This document shows, in pieces, positions 1 to 9,301 of a stretch of 54,293 nt of DNA; positions within the stretch are counted from its first letter, which is position 1; the number at the start of each line of letters is the position of its first letter. The notes beneath the pieces were generated by a model. The model was not told the origin of the DNA, ran no database searches, and was given only the letters and a program-made list of their open reading frames with translations. The position numbers were made by a program, and so were the translations under genes. This stretch comes from Candidatus Peribacteraceae bacterium (GTDB taxonomy: Bacteria > Patescibacteriota > Gracilibacteria > Peribacterales > Peribacteraceae), in assembly GCA_030750465.1 (NCBI GenBank), contig JASMHZ010000004.1:1-54293 (forward strand). Direction: 5' to 3'.

Positions 1-23
1 ACATCGAAACATTGTGATTACCA

Positions 24-761
24 CTATTTCAGCTTCAGAAATGTTTTGAGTGTGTTAAGTAATGCGTAGTAAACCCAAGTTAAGTAAGGTTCAGATATTT
101 CCTTTTGGCCTTCTCTGTGATGCCTGATTCCAAAGTTATTAAGTATATTAAAAATATCTTCCTCATCACCTGATAATTGTTTGTTTTTTGCTAAATCATT
201 TCTCGCATGCTCAAATAAATCACCGATTGATTTAATGGCAGTCCTCTTGTCCTCATCAGTAGCATTTCTTCCAAAAAAGAGTTTTTCTGCATGATCGAGC
301 TTCTCATCTAATGATGGGATATCAGTTGCTGGCATAGATTCATCAACCAAATTCTCGAGGCCTTTTTCAGGTGTGCTGAAAATAACCCCATCTTTCATGG
401 TATATCCATAGTCAGGTAAAAACGAATTAATGATTAGTTGAAATTTGCGATGAGGATCATTGGCATATGGATCGCCTGCTGAATTGTCGTGCAGAAACGA
501 ATACGCGCATTTCAACATATCAAAAAGATCGTTCTCTGACTGAGCACTAGTTTCTAAACTAAGTGGGGAAAGTTCTGCTTTGCGTGTTTTATGTAAAAAG
601 TAGTAAGACAAATTTTTGTCACTATATTTTCTTATTGGAGTCAAAGAATGAGATTTTATTTTTAACAATAAACTGTCATTAAAAGGCGTCTCGCATAATT
701 TTTTTAATATCTCAAATCCCCCTTTCGTTTTTGTGCCGGTTTTTCTTTCTGAAAATAGCAT
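24..761 (-). CDS. hypothetical protein
   Basis: 245-aa ORF; C-terminal HARNDL...NNFGIRHHREGQ motif, family not identified. Confidence 0.6.
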   Translation of the reverse strand: MLFSERKTGTKTKGGFEILKKLCETPFNDSLLLKIKSHSLTPIRKYSDKNLSYYFLHKTRKAELSPLSLETSAQSENDLFDMLKCAYSFLHDNSAGDPYANDPHRKFQLIINSFLPDYGYTMKDGVIFSTPEKGLENLVDESMPATDIPSLDEKLDHAEKLFFGRNATDEDKRTAIKSIGDLFEHARNDLAKNKQLSGDEEDIFNILNNFGIRHHREGQKEISEPYLTWVYYALLNTLKTFLKLK

Positions 762-763
762 AT

Positions 764-1603
764 CTAAATAGTAATTTTTATCTCCTCCGCCATATCTTCA
801 GCTGCCTTCTTTGCTGCTTCTTTCCAGTCAGATCCATTTGAAGCGAAGATTATTCCTCGGGATGAGTTTACGATTGCTCCCGTACCGTCAGGAATAAAGC
901 CGTCTTTGATATCCTCTGCTCCCCCGCCCTGAGCACCGTATCCGGGGATAAGGAATGGACAATGCGGCATTAGAGTACGCAAGTATTTAAGTTCTTCCGG
1001 ATAAGTTGCACCGACAACTGCGCCGACTGCGCTTAAGCTTGTCTCGGGTCCCAAAACTTCAGTTCCCCAAGCTTCAACAAGTTGTGCCATGTGTTCATGA
1101 ATCGCTTCATCACCTGTTGGCAGATCCTGCAGTTCTCCTGAGCTTGGATTTGAAGTTTTAACAAGAACGAAGATGCCTTTGTTATTCTCTTTACAGCGTT
1201 CAATGAATGGCCGTACACCGTCAGAACCCAAGTAAGGTGAAACTGTCAGCGCATCAACAGGGCTTTCCTTGTGTAAATAAGCTTCTGCATAAGCATCGCA
1301 AGTTGATCCGATATCATTTCTCTTCCCGTCAGCGATTACCAAAAGATCTTTTGTCTTTGCATACTCACACGTTTCCCAGAAAACTTTCATTCCTTCCCAT
1401 CCCATTACTTCGAAGTACGCGAGTTGCGGTTTGATAACAGGAGCTACGTCAGCTACGGAATCAATAATTCCTTTGCAGAACTCAAGCACGCCTGCAGGGT
1501 CAGGCGAAATTCTCTTCGGAAGTTTATTAAGATTTGGATCAAGACCAACGCAGATCGGAGATTTAGACTTGGATTTGGTGGTTAAAGCGTCAGAGAAGTG
1601 CAT
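764..1603 (-). CDS. pyrF: orotidine 5'-phosphate decarboxylase (long form)
   Basis: PICVGLDPNLNKLP, VIADGKRNDIGST, VSPYLGSDGVRPF, LIPGYGAQGG motifs. Confidence 0.93.
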   Translation of the reverse strand: MHFSDALTTKSKSKSPICVGLDPNLNKLPKRISPDPAGVLEFCKGIIDSVADVAPVIKPQLAYFEVMGWEGMKVFWETCEYAKTKDLLVIADGKRNDIGSTCDAYAEAYLHKESPVDALTVSPYLGSDGVRPFIERCKENNKGIFVLVKTSNPSSGELQDLPTGDEAIHEHMAQLVEAWGTEVLGPETSLSAVGAVVGATYPEELKYLRTLMPHCPFLIPGYGAQGGGAEDIKDGFIPDGTGAIVNSSRGIIFASNGSDWKEAAKKAAEDMAEEIKITI

Positions 1604-1645
1604 GGTGGTGCTATCGTAGCCGAAGATGATGATGGAGTCATGGGA

Positions 1646-1690
1646 ATTCGGGGTTCGGTTTTCGGGTTCGGGTTCGGTTTTCGGGTTCGA
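1646..1690. repeat. word array, left bracket of S23 gene 1
   Basis: GTTCGGTTTTCGGGTTCG twice in tandem (1653-1670, 1672-1689). Confidence 0.9.
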
Positions 1691-1691
1691 A

Positions 1692-2042
1692 TTAGGTGAA
1701 TTTACGAACCATACCTGAAAGCATTTGCCCTTCTTGATTCGTTAGATCAATTAATCGAGTGGCATCTTCTTTGGATAAATATTTGAGCTCAATTACAATG
1801 AGGATAAACGCATGCAATTCTGAACACTCACCTCGTGCAATTATATATTTGTGATATTTATCTGCCTTCGTTCTTCTGCTGTAGCCTTCGGCGATATTAG
1901 CTAGGATACTTGTAGATGCTCTTCTCATTTGCGAGCTGAGCCCGAATTTCTCTTCGTTAGGGAATTGAGAAGTTATTTTGTATATTTCTTTCACTAGCCT
2001 TATTCCATTTTGCCAAGCATCTAGAGTAGTAAATGAAGTCAT
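1692..2042 (-). CDS. four-helix bundle protein (S23 / 23S rRNA intervening-sequence protein family)
   Basis: LDAWQNGIRLVKEIYKIT..FP.EEKFGLSSQMRRASTSILANIAEGYSRR signature. Confidence 0.9.
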   Translation of the reverse strand: MTSFTTLDAWQNGIRLVKEIYKITSQFPNEEKFGLSSQMRRASTSILANIAEGYSRRTKADKYHKYIIARGECSELHAFILIVIELKYLSKEDATRLIDLTNQEGQMLSGMVRKFT

Positions 2043-2055
2043 AATATTTAATGTA

Positions 2056-2081
2056 ATAACCGAACCCGATAACCGAACCCG
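2056..2081. repeat. word array, right bracket of S23 gene 1 (inverted)
   Basis: ATAACCGAACCCGATAACCGAACCCG. Confidence 0.9.
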
Positions 2082-3587
2082 CTACAGCCCTATATTCTGC
2101 CTATACTGAATCGCCTCCCCCAAGTGCGGTGTACATATATCTTTTTTGCCCGCTAGATCGGCAATTGTTCGTGCAACCTTGATGATTCTATGGTAGCTGC
2201 GCGCTGATAGATCCATTTTTTCGGCAGCCTGTTTCAGAAGAGTCTTAGCTTCTTTTTGTAGAATGCAAAGTGCATCAATATGCTTAACATTCATTTCATT
2301 ATTAAGTGAAATTGGAAAATTTTTGAATCTTTCAAATTGTTTTTCGCGTGCACTGTTAACGCGTTTAAGAATTTGCGTACTGGTTTCGCAATTTACTCCT
2401 GGAGCTTTTTGTAAATCCTCAATTGGAACGGATTGAACATCGATAGTCAGATCAATTCGGTCAAGAAGAGGCTTGGAAATTCTTTTCTGAATTTTGTTTG
2501 CGTTGCCTGCGGAAAACTCAGGTGGGTTCATTGCAGCAACCATAATAAAGTCAGCTGGAAAAGTTACGCTCCCGTGCGCGCGGGTAATTGTTATCTGTCG
2601 ATCTTCGAGTGGTTGCCTTAGCACCTCCAAAACTTGAGCTGGAAATTCTGCCAATTCATCCAAGAACAAAACTCCCCTATGCGCCAATGTTATTTCTCCG
2701 GGCTTGGGGATTTGTCCGCCTCCAACAATACTTACTCCACTTGCAGTATGATGAATCAGTCTGAACGGTCTTTGTTGAATCAAGGGAGTATCCGCTGGAA
2801 GTTGATTTGCTATCGAATAAATCTGTGTAACTTCAATGGATTCCTCGTTATTTAGAGGGGGCAGAATGCCCGAAAAAGCCCTAGCTAATAACGTTTTCCC
2901 GGATCCAGGGGTTCCACTCAGAAGTACGTTGTGTCCGCCTGCTGCAGCAATCTCCAGAGCTCTTTTTGCGTGCTCCTGTCCGCGGACATCGGCGAAGTCG
3001 ATTTGATTCGGGGTTCGGTTGTTGGGTTCGGGTTCGGGAGGAGGAAGTGCAGGCTCCGGTGTAGCGTGCCCCATCACAACATCGACAAGTTCGTGAATCG
3101 AACTAACTCCAATAACATTAAGTCCTTTAATTAGTGCGGCTTCTGATGCGTTAACTTTCGGAACAACGATCGTAGAGATGTTGTGCTCTTTACATGCGAT
3201 AGCGGCGGGGAGAACTCCGGTTACATGACGCAGCGAACCGTCGAGTGCAAGCTCTCCTAAGAATGCCATGTCTTCAAAAGCATGAGCATCCACCAATTGT
3301 GATCCATCGATGATCACCATGCCGAGTGCGATGGCTAAGTCGTAGCGCGGACCGGACTTCCGTAGGTCAGCCGGTGCAAGGTTGACAGTTATTACCTTGC
3401 TGGATGGATACTTGAGACCACTTGACCGCAAAGCCATTCGAACACGTTGTTTACTTTCCTTTACGGCAGTATCCCCTAAGCCCACTATGTGCATACCAGG
3501 TTCATCTCCTTTGGTTGCGCCAACCTCCACGGCTATCCTTTCGCAATGGAGCCCAAACGAGGCAAAGGAGGTTAAATTTGCAAGCAT
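2082..3587 (-). CDS. YifB/ComM family Mg chelatase-like AAA ATPase
   Basis: MHIVGLGDTAVKESKQRVRMALRSSG; Walker A GTPGSGKTLLARA; start set at MLANLTSFASFGL. Confidence 0.93.
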   Translation of the reverse strand: MLANLTSFASFGLHCERIAVEVGATKGDEPGMHIVGLGDTAVKESKQRVRMALRSSGLKYPSSKVITVNLAPADLRKSGPRYDLAIALGMVIIDGSQLVDAHAFEDMAFLGELALDGSLRHVTGVLPAAIACKEHNISTIVVPKVNASEAALIKGLNVIGVSSIHELVDVVMGHATPEPALPPPEPEPNNRTPNQIDFADVRGQEHAKRALEIAAAGGHNVLLSGTPGSGKTLLARAFSGILPPLNNEESIEVTQIYSIANQLPADTPLIQQRPFRLIHHTASGVSIVGGGQIPKPGEITLAHRGVLFLDELAEFPAQVLEVLRQPLEDRQITITRAHGSVTFPADFIMVAAMNPPEFSAGNANKIQKRISKPLLDRIDLTIDVQSVPIEDLQKAPGVNCETSTQILKRVNSAREKQFERFKNFPISLNNEMNVKHIDALCILQKEAKTLLKQAAEKMDLSARSYHRIIKVARTIADLAGKKDICTPHLGEAIQYRQNIGL

Positions 3588-3791
3588 AAGATTTGTGTAT
3601 ACCCCTTCGCTTTTGAGATTCAATGCAAAATCTGAGTGTTTACAGTAATCTTATTTAGTCTTAGCAAAAGCTTCGGGGCATTGTAATAATAAATAAAATA
3701 AGGAGTACAAAAGGGATACAGTGTACTATAGTACACCCATATATCAAGCTAAAAGTTGAACCGATGTTCACCATTCCATACCCAATTGCTT

Positions 3792-4202
3792 ATGAGTGTT
3801 GTTCGTAAACCAGATGATACAAATGGTTATGAATCCCCTGCTTTGGCGCCTCATTTAAAACTTGGAAAAACAGGAGAAGAGATCGCCGTAAAATACCTTC
3901 AAAAAAATAATTATTTGGTATACAAAAGGAACGTAAGGCTCGGGCATGACGAAATAGATATCATTGCATATGAAACGCAAGAAAAACAATTGGTGTTTGT
4001 TGAAGTAAAAACAAGAAAGAAAAAATGGAACAGCTATTCTCCTCTTATGAATTTAACTAGAGCTAAAAAAAAGAAAATGATCAGAGCAAAAAATAAATGG
4101 ATTTCGGAGAATGAGTATGATGAAGGATGTAGAATCGATGTGATCTGCGTGGTTGGAGAATCAGTTGTAAATCATTACAAGGGAATTAGCGTAAATGGCT
4201 AA
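3792..4202 (+). CDS. YraN/UPF0102 family endonuclease-like protein
   Basis: GKTGEEIAVKYLQKNNYLVYKRNVRLGHDEIDIIAYE...LVFVEVKTRK. Confidence 0.9.
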   Translation: MSVVRKPDDTNGYESPALAPHLKLGKTGEEIAVKYLQKNNYLVYKRNVRLGHDEIDIIAYETQEKQLVFVEVKTRKKKWNSYSPLMNLTRAKKKKMIRAKNKWISENEYDEGCRIDVICVVGESVVNHYKGISVNG

Positions 4203-4316
4203 ATTGCTAAACTGTTCGACAGTGCGTTACGCAGATTGGACGTATCAGATGCTTGTCTCTGGGTGGGTTTGTTTCTCGCTCTGCGAGCAATTTAACAATT
4301 TAGCAGTTTAGTTAGT
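4203..4316. repeat. intergenic word hairpin
   Basis: AATTGCTAAACTGTTCGA ... TCGCTCTGCGAGCAATTTAACAATTTAGCAGTTTAG. Confidence 0.8.
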
Positions 4317-5033
4317 CAATAATACTGTCACTCGTTCAGAAGAATTCAATATCCTCTTAAGTGGCCATCTCCTCTCATCCTCACTACTCTCCATCATCTC
4401 CTCAAATACTCTTCTCTTTTCAGCTCCCTTCAGTATCAGAATGTGTTCGCTAGCGGACCCGATCACGTTTAGAGAAAGCGTAATGCGATCATGAACGTCA
4501 AACACATCAGTAGTTGCATGCAATGTGAAGTGTTCGTCAGAAACTGCATCGTCAGAGAGCGGGGGAAACAAACTTGCAATATGGCCGTCCTTTCCCATCC
4601 CAAGAAGCACCACGTCAGGCAACCATTCGCTGAAGAGGTCCTTAAGGACAGAAGTGTACGCTTGGACACAGTCGGGGATGTTAAGAGAAGTTTCCGGAAA
4701 ATAAATCTGGGAGTGGGGGATTCGCGCGTGCTTTAAAAGGGTGTCTTTGACCATTCCCTGATTAGAGAACTTGTCATCTGGTGGAACATACCCTGCACCA
4801 CTCACAGCGCTCGGGTGCAGGGTGTACCTTTCATCGATTAAGAAGATCGAAATTTTTTCCCAGTCAATGTCAGTTTTACCCAGTTCTTCATAAATCGGTC
4901 GTGGTGTTGAGCCGCCGGAAAGTCCGAGCGTGCAATGATTCCTCTTGGAGATGGCACGGTCTATGGATGCCTTTAGAAGTTCTACGCCCCTGGAGGTGAA
5001 GTCGTGATCTGAATTAGCATTTAGTATTTTCAT
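4308..5033 (-). CDS. pgl: 6-phosphogluconolactonase (with an inserted loop)
   Basis: LGLSGGSTPRPIYEEL, FLIDERY...VPPDDKFSN, VLLGMGKDGHIASLFP; adjacent to zwf. Confidence 0.92.
   Translation of the reverse strand: MKILNANSDHDFTSRGVELLKASIDRAISKRNHCTLGLSGGSTPRPIYEELGKTDIDWEKISIFLIDERYTLHPSAVSGAGYVPPDDKFSNQGMVKDTLLKHARIPHSQIYFPETSLNIPDCVQAYTSVLKDLFSEWLPDVVLLGMGKDGHIASLFPPLSDDAVSDEHFTLHATTDVFDVHDRITLSLNVIGSASEHILILKGAEKRRVFEEMMESSEDERRWPLKRILNSSERVTVLLTN
4790..4823. repeat. palindromic element inside pgl
   Basis: ACCCTGCACC-actcacagcgctcg-GGTGCAGGGT, 10-bp perfect stem. Confidence 0.8.
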
Positions 5034-5040
5034 GTGTTGA

Positions 5041-5146
5041 GTTGAGAATTAACAATTGACAATGGACAATTGACAATTAGCGCAAGCGAGAACTCAGGTT
5101 GTTTCTCTTTAGAATTGTCAATTGTACATTGTTCATTGTCAATTAA
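5041..5146. repeat. intergenic word hairpin
   Basis: AATTAACAATTGACAATGGACAATTGACAATT ... AATTGTCAATTGTACATTGTTCATTGTCAATT. Confidence 0.9.
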
Positions 5147-6650
5147 AACTAATCCCATCCCTCTTTATCCATTCATCAGCCTCCGTAGGTCCATTGGTTC
5201 CGGTTTTATATTTGAATAGGGGAGTCGTGGAAGCATCTAAATAGGCCTGAATAGGATCAACTAATCTCCATGCAGTCTGAATTTCATCAAACGTCAAAAA
5301 CCACTGTTTTTTGCCATATATGGCCTCCAGCATCAATAAACTGTGCTCAGGAAGACAATCCCCTTCGCACACCAGTGGGTCTTCCAAAAGTAGTTTTCTA
5401 AACTTTGGCTTGCTCCCTCCCTTCTTTGTTTGAAGGTGAAGCCTCATGCCGGCTTCCCCTTGCAGAATAATATCAAGGCAGTTTGCGTCCACCTTCGTTC
5501 CGCATAGCGGAACTACGGCGGACTCCGCATCGGTTTCATCGAGCTTATTTGTTTTCTTACTATTCTTGTATTGGATAGCTTCGCATGCGCCTTCGCAACT
5601 ATCAGGTCCATCTGTAAAAGTGATTGAGATTCTGGTTTCTTTCTTTCCCAGCATTTTTCCGGATCGAAAATAGAAGGGGACTCCTTGCCAATCTTTATTC
5701 CTCGAAAGAAGTTTAAGTGCGGCGAATGTATTTGTCTTCGAACCTTTTTGAACTCCTTCCTCGTCAGCATAAGAATCATATTGTCCCTGTAGCACAACCT
5801 CATCAAGGTCAGATGCAGGCGGAAGATAGAATTGTTTTAGTGCTTCGGACCTACTTTTTATCAGAGATGATTCCTTTTCAACCAAATTCATCGTCAGCAA
5901 TGATGCCATCATAAGCATATGGCTCTGGAACATGTCGCGAAAAGTTCCTGTTTCTTCGAAATAACCGGCTCTGCCCTCAAGTCCTTGTGATTCAAAAGCA
6001 GTAACCTCAACATGATGAATTAGATTACCCGAAAGTATTTGTTCAACAACAGGGTTTGCGTAGCGCAGATAAAAAATATTCCTAACTGCTTCTTTCCCCA
6101 GATAATGATCAAGCAAATATATTTCTTTTTCTTTGAAACACCCGACTAGCTCCTTTTTAATTTTTTCAAAACTCTTTAGGTCATGACCGACTGGTTTTTC
6201 GACAATGCATCGAAAGGGGATTTCTTTTTTGTGAACTCCTCCTTTGCAAAGATTGTGTGCGGTGTCCGCGAAGACAGTTGGGGGAATCGAGAAGTAGGCA
6301 AGTCTGACCGGATTTCCCCATCCTGATTCTATGTTAGTCAGCTCATCATTTAATGCAGAAAAGTCAGCTTCTTCTGAGTATTGTCCTTGGTGGTAATGAA
6401 CATGCGCCAAAAAATCCTTAATGGCATCTTCTGTAACAGCTGGCATATTTGTTCTGACTGAATCTTCGACTAATTTATTAAACTCATCTGAGCTCATTTC
6501 TTTCCTGGAAAAACCAACAATTGCGTAATCTTTAGGAAGCCTCTTCTTCAGGGCCAATACATAAAGTTCAGGATATAGCTTAAGCTGGGCCAAATGCCCG
6601 GAAGCACCGAAGATTATCAGGCTAAAAGGGGCGTTCGTAATTGTGGTCAT
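5139..6650 (-). CDS. zwf: glucose-6-phosphate 1-dehydrogenase
   Basis: IFGASGHLAQLKLYPELY; RCIVEKPVGHDLKSF; YLLDHYLGKEAVRNI. Confidence 0.95.
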   Translation of the reverse strand: MTTITNAPFSLIIFGASGHLAQLKLYPELYVLALKKRLPKDYAIVGFSRKEMSSDEFNKLVEDSVRTNMPAVTEDAIKDFLAHVHYHQGQYSEEADFSALNDELTNIESGWGNPVRLAYFSIPPTVFADTAHNLCKGGVHKKEIPFRCIVEKPVGHDLKSFEKIKKELVGCFKEKEIYLLDHYLGKEAVRNIFYLRYANPVVEQILSGNLIHHVEVTAFESQGLEGRAGYFEETGTFRDMFQSHMLMMASLLTMNLVEKESSLIKSRSEALKQFYLPPASDLDEVVLQGQYDSYADEEGVQKGSKTNTFAALKLLSRNKDWQGVPFYFRSGKMLGKKETRISITFTDGPDSCEGACEAIQYKNSKKTNKLDETDAESAVVPLCGTKVDANCLDIILQGEAGMRLHLQTKKGGSKPKFRKLLLEDPLVCEGDCLPEHSLLMLEAIYGKKQWFLTFDEIQTAWRLVDPIQAYLDASTTPLFKYKTGTNGPTEADEWIKRDGISFN

Positions 6651-6725
6651 AATTAATAATATTGAATATATGGTAAAAGAAGTTCATCTGTTGTAGTATA
6701 TATGACATTCTTACCCTTATTTATT

Positions 6726-6977
6726 ATGAAAGGAAATGAAAAACTAAATCCTGTTCGTTTTGGACTAGCGCTTGGAGCTGTTTGCTTTATAGGCACATTA
6801 GCTTTGGGTGTCATGGCCTCTTACTTTGGCTATGGATTGGAAATAGTCAATCTGATGGGCACTGTGTATCCGGGATACGACGCAACAATGCTTGGAGCAT
6901 TTATGGGAGCCGGTGCAGGCCTCGTAGATGGATTTGTTGGCGGATGGTTGTTCGCGTATTTTTATAACATTGTGTAG
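6726..6977 (+). CDS. small Gly-rich membrane protein (of the type often annotated as bacteriophage holin family)
   Basis: Two hydrophobic segments, YPGYDATMLGAFMGAGAGLVDGFVGGWLFAYFYN. Confidence 0.65.
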   Translation: MKGNEKLNPVRFGLALGAVCFIGTLALGVMASYFGYGLEIVNLMGTVYPGYDATMLGAFMGAGAGLVDGFVGGWLFAYFYNIV

Positions 6978-7087
6978 ATCGTTGAATGTAAACTACGCTA
7001 TATCCTCCCTAACCCTGTCCACCATCATTTCAGCCTCATTTTAAGCTGGAAAGTTAAGAGTATTGAAGTTTGACATGCTAAGGATTA

Positions 7088-7636
7088 TTGTTGAATATGC
7101 TTATTATGAATGTGCTTACGAGTCCGGCAGACGGCTCTAAATTAGAACTTACAGCAGGATTCTCTGCAAACGAGTCGGAGTATGCATTTCTTCATTTGAG
7201 TGCGAAGCTTGATGAAGCAAGAGTTGAAGCGGCATCGAGTGCAGGTATTCATTCAGTAGCAAGATACAGGGGGGCAATCATGGATACTTATTATGAAGCG
7301 CTTATTACTCCAAAAGAAGCTCTTCAATTGCTGGAAGAGTATTGCAGCATAGTTCCTTCTGAGCTGGCAGAAACAATGGCCTTTCGTAAAGAGCTTATTT
7401 GTGCAATTGAAAGGCAGGAGGATACTATAAGTTCAGAGCTAGCATTGGGTACCTGCAAGGGTGAATATCGAACAGGATTGGGTATTGCTCAAGATAAATT
7501 AAGAGTATTACGAAGTTCAGCTCATGCGTGTCCGTATGTGCAGTTTGATGTTCAGAGGGAGTGTGCCACGTGCTTTGCTCATAAAGATGCTCCGTGCGAT
7601 GTGGCTGATTGTCCGGCTCTAGAAGAAAGGGAATAA
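7088..7636 (+). CDS. hypothetical protein with Cys-rich C-terminal tail
   Basis: 182-aa ORF; C-terminus ACPYVQFDVQRECATCFAHKDAPCDVADCP. Confidence 0.6.
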   Translation: MLNMLIMNVLTSPADGSKLELTAGFSANESEYAFLHLSAKLDEARVEAASSAGIHSVARYRGAIMDTYYEALITPKEALQLLEEYCSIVPSELAETMAFRKELICAIERQEDTISSELALGTCKGEYRTGLGIAQDKLRVLRSSAHACPYVQFDVQRECATCFAHKDAPCDVADCPALEERE

Positions 7637-7678
7637 ATAGCTTGCACATCAAAATAATTTTTGTAGAATCTCTGTAAA

Positions 7679-7703
7679 CCACGTCAGTCGCGACTGGCCG
7701 TGG
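7679..7703 (+). terminator. GC-rich palindromic hairpin (possible terminator or repeat word)
   Basis: CCACGtCAGTCGCGACTGgcCGTGG. Confidence 0.4.
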
Positions 7704-7713
7704 TAAATCACAG

Positions 7714-7869
7714 TTCTATCAAGAGAGGCGCCGAGCCCTCCTCCGCTCCTTACGGAGCTTCGGAAGGGCAAGGGATCTGGCCCTATAGCGTCCACCAACC
7801 AGCCACGTAAAAATCGCTTCGCGATCACGTGGCACGGTGGTAAATCCAGCCCCTAAGGGGGAAGATAGC
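7714..7869 (+). promoter_or_regulatory. S-box (SAM-I type) riboswitch aptamer upstream of metK
   Basis: ttCTATCAAGAGAGG ... AAGGGATCTGGCCC..ACCAACCAGCC ... GGTGGTAAATCCAGCCCCTAAGGGGGAAGATAG; P1 CTATC/GATAG, P3 GCCACGT/ACGTGGC, P4 CCCC/GGGG; located before metK. Confidence 0.88.
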
Positions 7870-7880
7870 AATCAAATTAG

Positions 7881-7906
7881 CTCTTCCTCTGCGGGAAGAG
7901 TTCTTT
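7881..7906 (+). terminator. expression-platform hairpin of the metK riboswitch
   Basis: CTCTTCCtctgcgGGAAGAG followed by ttcttt. Confidence 0.6.
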
Positions 7907-7912
7907 AAAACA

Positions 7913-8003
7913 ACAATCGACACGTCACGCTTTGCGTGACTGTCAACAATCAACAATCAACATAGTCGATTGTTGAAAGGCCCGAAGGGCCGTGTTGATT
8001 GTC
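7913..8003. repeat. intergenic word hairpin with nested GC hairpins
   Basis: CAATCGACACGTCACGCTTTGCGTGAC..CAACAATCAACAATCAACA ... GGCCCGAAGGGCCGTGTTGATTGTCGATTG. Confidence 0.9.
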
Positions 8004-8035
8004 GATTGTATATCAATTTTTTCCCACAACTTACT

Positions 8036-9217
8036 ATGTCCTACTATTTTACATCAGAATCCGTAACCGAAGGCCATCCAGATAAGATCTGCGATCAGAT
8101 CAGCGACGCCATACTTGATGCAGTTTTGACTGACGATCCCAATGGTGCATGTTGTTGTGAGTGTTATACGACTACAGGATTGATCATCGTTGGAGGAGAA
8201 ATTACAACAACCACTTATGTGGATGTTCAGAAAATCTCACGCGGAATTCTGAAAGAAATAGGATATGACAATGCAGACTATGGAATTGATTTCAAGAGTT
8301 GCAGTGTTATCAATGTCATTCATGAACAAAGCCCAGATATTGCGCAGGGAGAAGATACAGAGGAGGGCAAGCACAAAGCTCAAGGAGCGGGTGATCAGGG
8401 GATGATGTTTGGTTATGCATGCAACGAAACCCCAGAGCTTATGCCGCTTCCAATTACATTAGCTCACAAATTAGCCAAGAGACTTGCTGCTGTCAGAAAA
8501 GATGGAACTATTGAGTACCTTAGACCCGATGGTAAAACTCAAGTGACAATTGAATATGATGATGAGGACAGGGCAGTCAGAATAGATACTGTTGTAATCG
8601 CAGCACAACATAATGATGGAATTGACGGCACAAAGATCAGGTCAGATATCATTGAACATGTTATCAAGCCTGTATGTGGAGATTACTTGGACGTAAATAC
8701 TAAGTATCTGATTAACGAAACTGGTCAATTTATTGTTGGTGGACCGCACGGAGATACGGGACTCACCGGTCGCAAGATAATTGTAGATACTTATGGTGGA
8801 GTTGGAAGGCACGGCGGAGGAGCATTCAGTGGGAAAGTTCCTAACAAGTCAGACAGAAACGGTGCTTATATGGCCAGGTATATTACAAAGAATGTTGTGG
8901 CTGCAAAGTTAGCTGATAAATGCGAAGTTCAAATAGCATATGCAATTGGATACCCCGAGCCTGTGTCGGTAAATGTGAATACCTTTGGTACGGGGAAAGT
9001 ATCCGATCGCGCAATCGAAGAAGCTGTAAAAGAAACCTTCGACATGACTCCTGCAGGCATAAACCGTCACCTCGATCTGCTCCGTCCTCAATACCGCCAT
9101 CTTGCCGCTTACGGACACATGGGAAGGGAAGATCTGGATGTAAGGTGGGAGAAGACGGATAAGACTGCTGAGCTTTTGAGTGCTGTTCAGAAAAAGAAGA
9201 CGGAAACTCTCGTTTAG
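8036..9217 (+). CDS. metK: S-adenosylmethionine synthetase
   Basis: [62 protein letters not shown]; start trimmed from ORF track. Confidence 0.97.
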   Translation: MSYYFTSESVTEGHPDKICDQISDAILDAVLTDDPNGACCCECYTTTGLIIVGGEITTTTYVDVQKISRGILKEIGYDNADYGIDFKSCSVINVIHEQSPDIAQGEDTEEGKHKAQGAGDQGMMFGYACNETPELMPLPITLAHKLAKRLAAVRKDGTIEYLRPDGKTQVTIEYDDEDRAVRIDTVVIAAQHNDGIDGTKIRSDIIEHVIKPVCGDYLDVNTKYLINETGQFIVGGPHGDTGLTGRKIIVDTYGGVGRHGGGAFSGKVPNKSDRNGAYMARYITKNVVAAKLADKCEVQIAYAIGYPEPVSVNVNTFGTGKVSDRAIEEAVKETFDMTPAGINRHLDLLRPQYRHLAAYGHMGREDLDVRWEKTDKTAELLSAVQKKKTETLV

Positions 9218-9301
9218 GTCAGGTAGGTCAGGTAAGTAGGGTAGGGCCTCATTACTCCCGAACCTGTATTCTGTCTGATGCGAGGAACATACGTGCTATT
9301 A

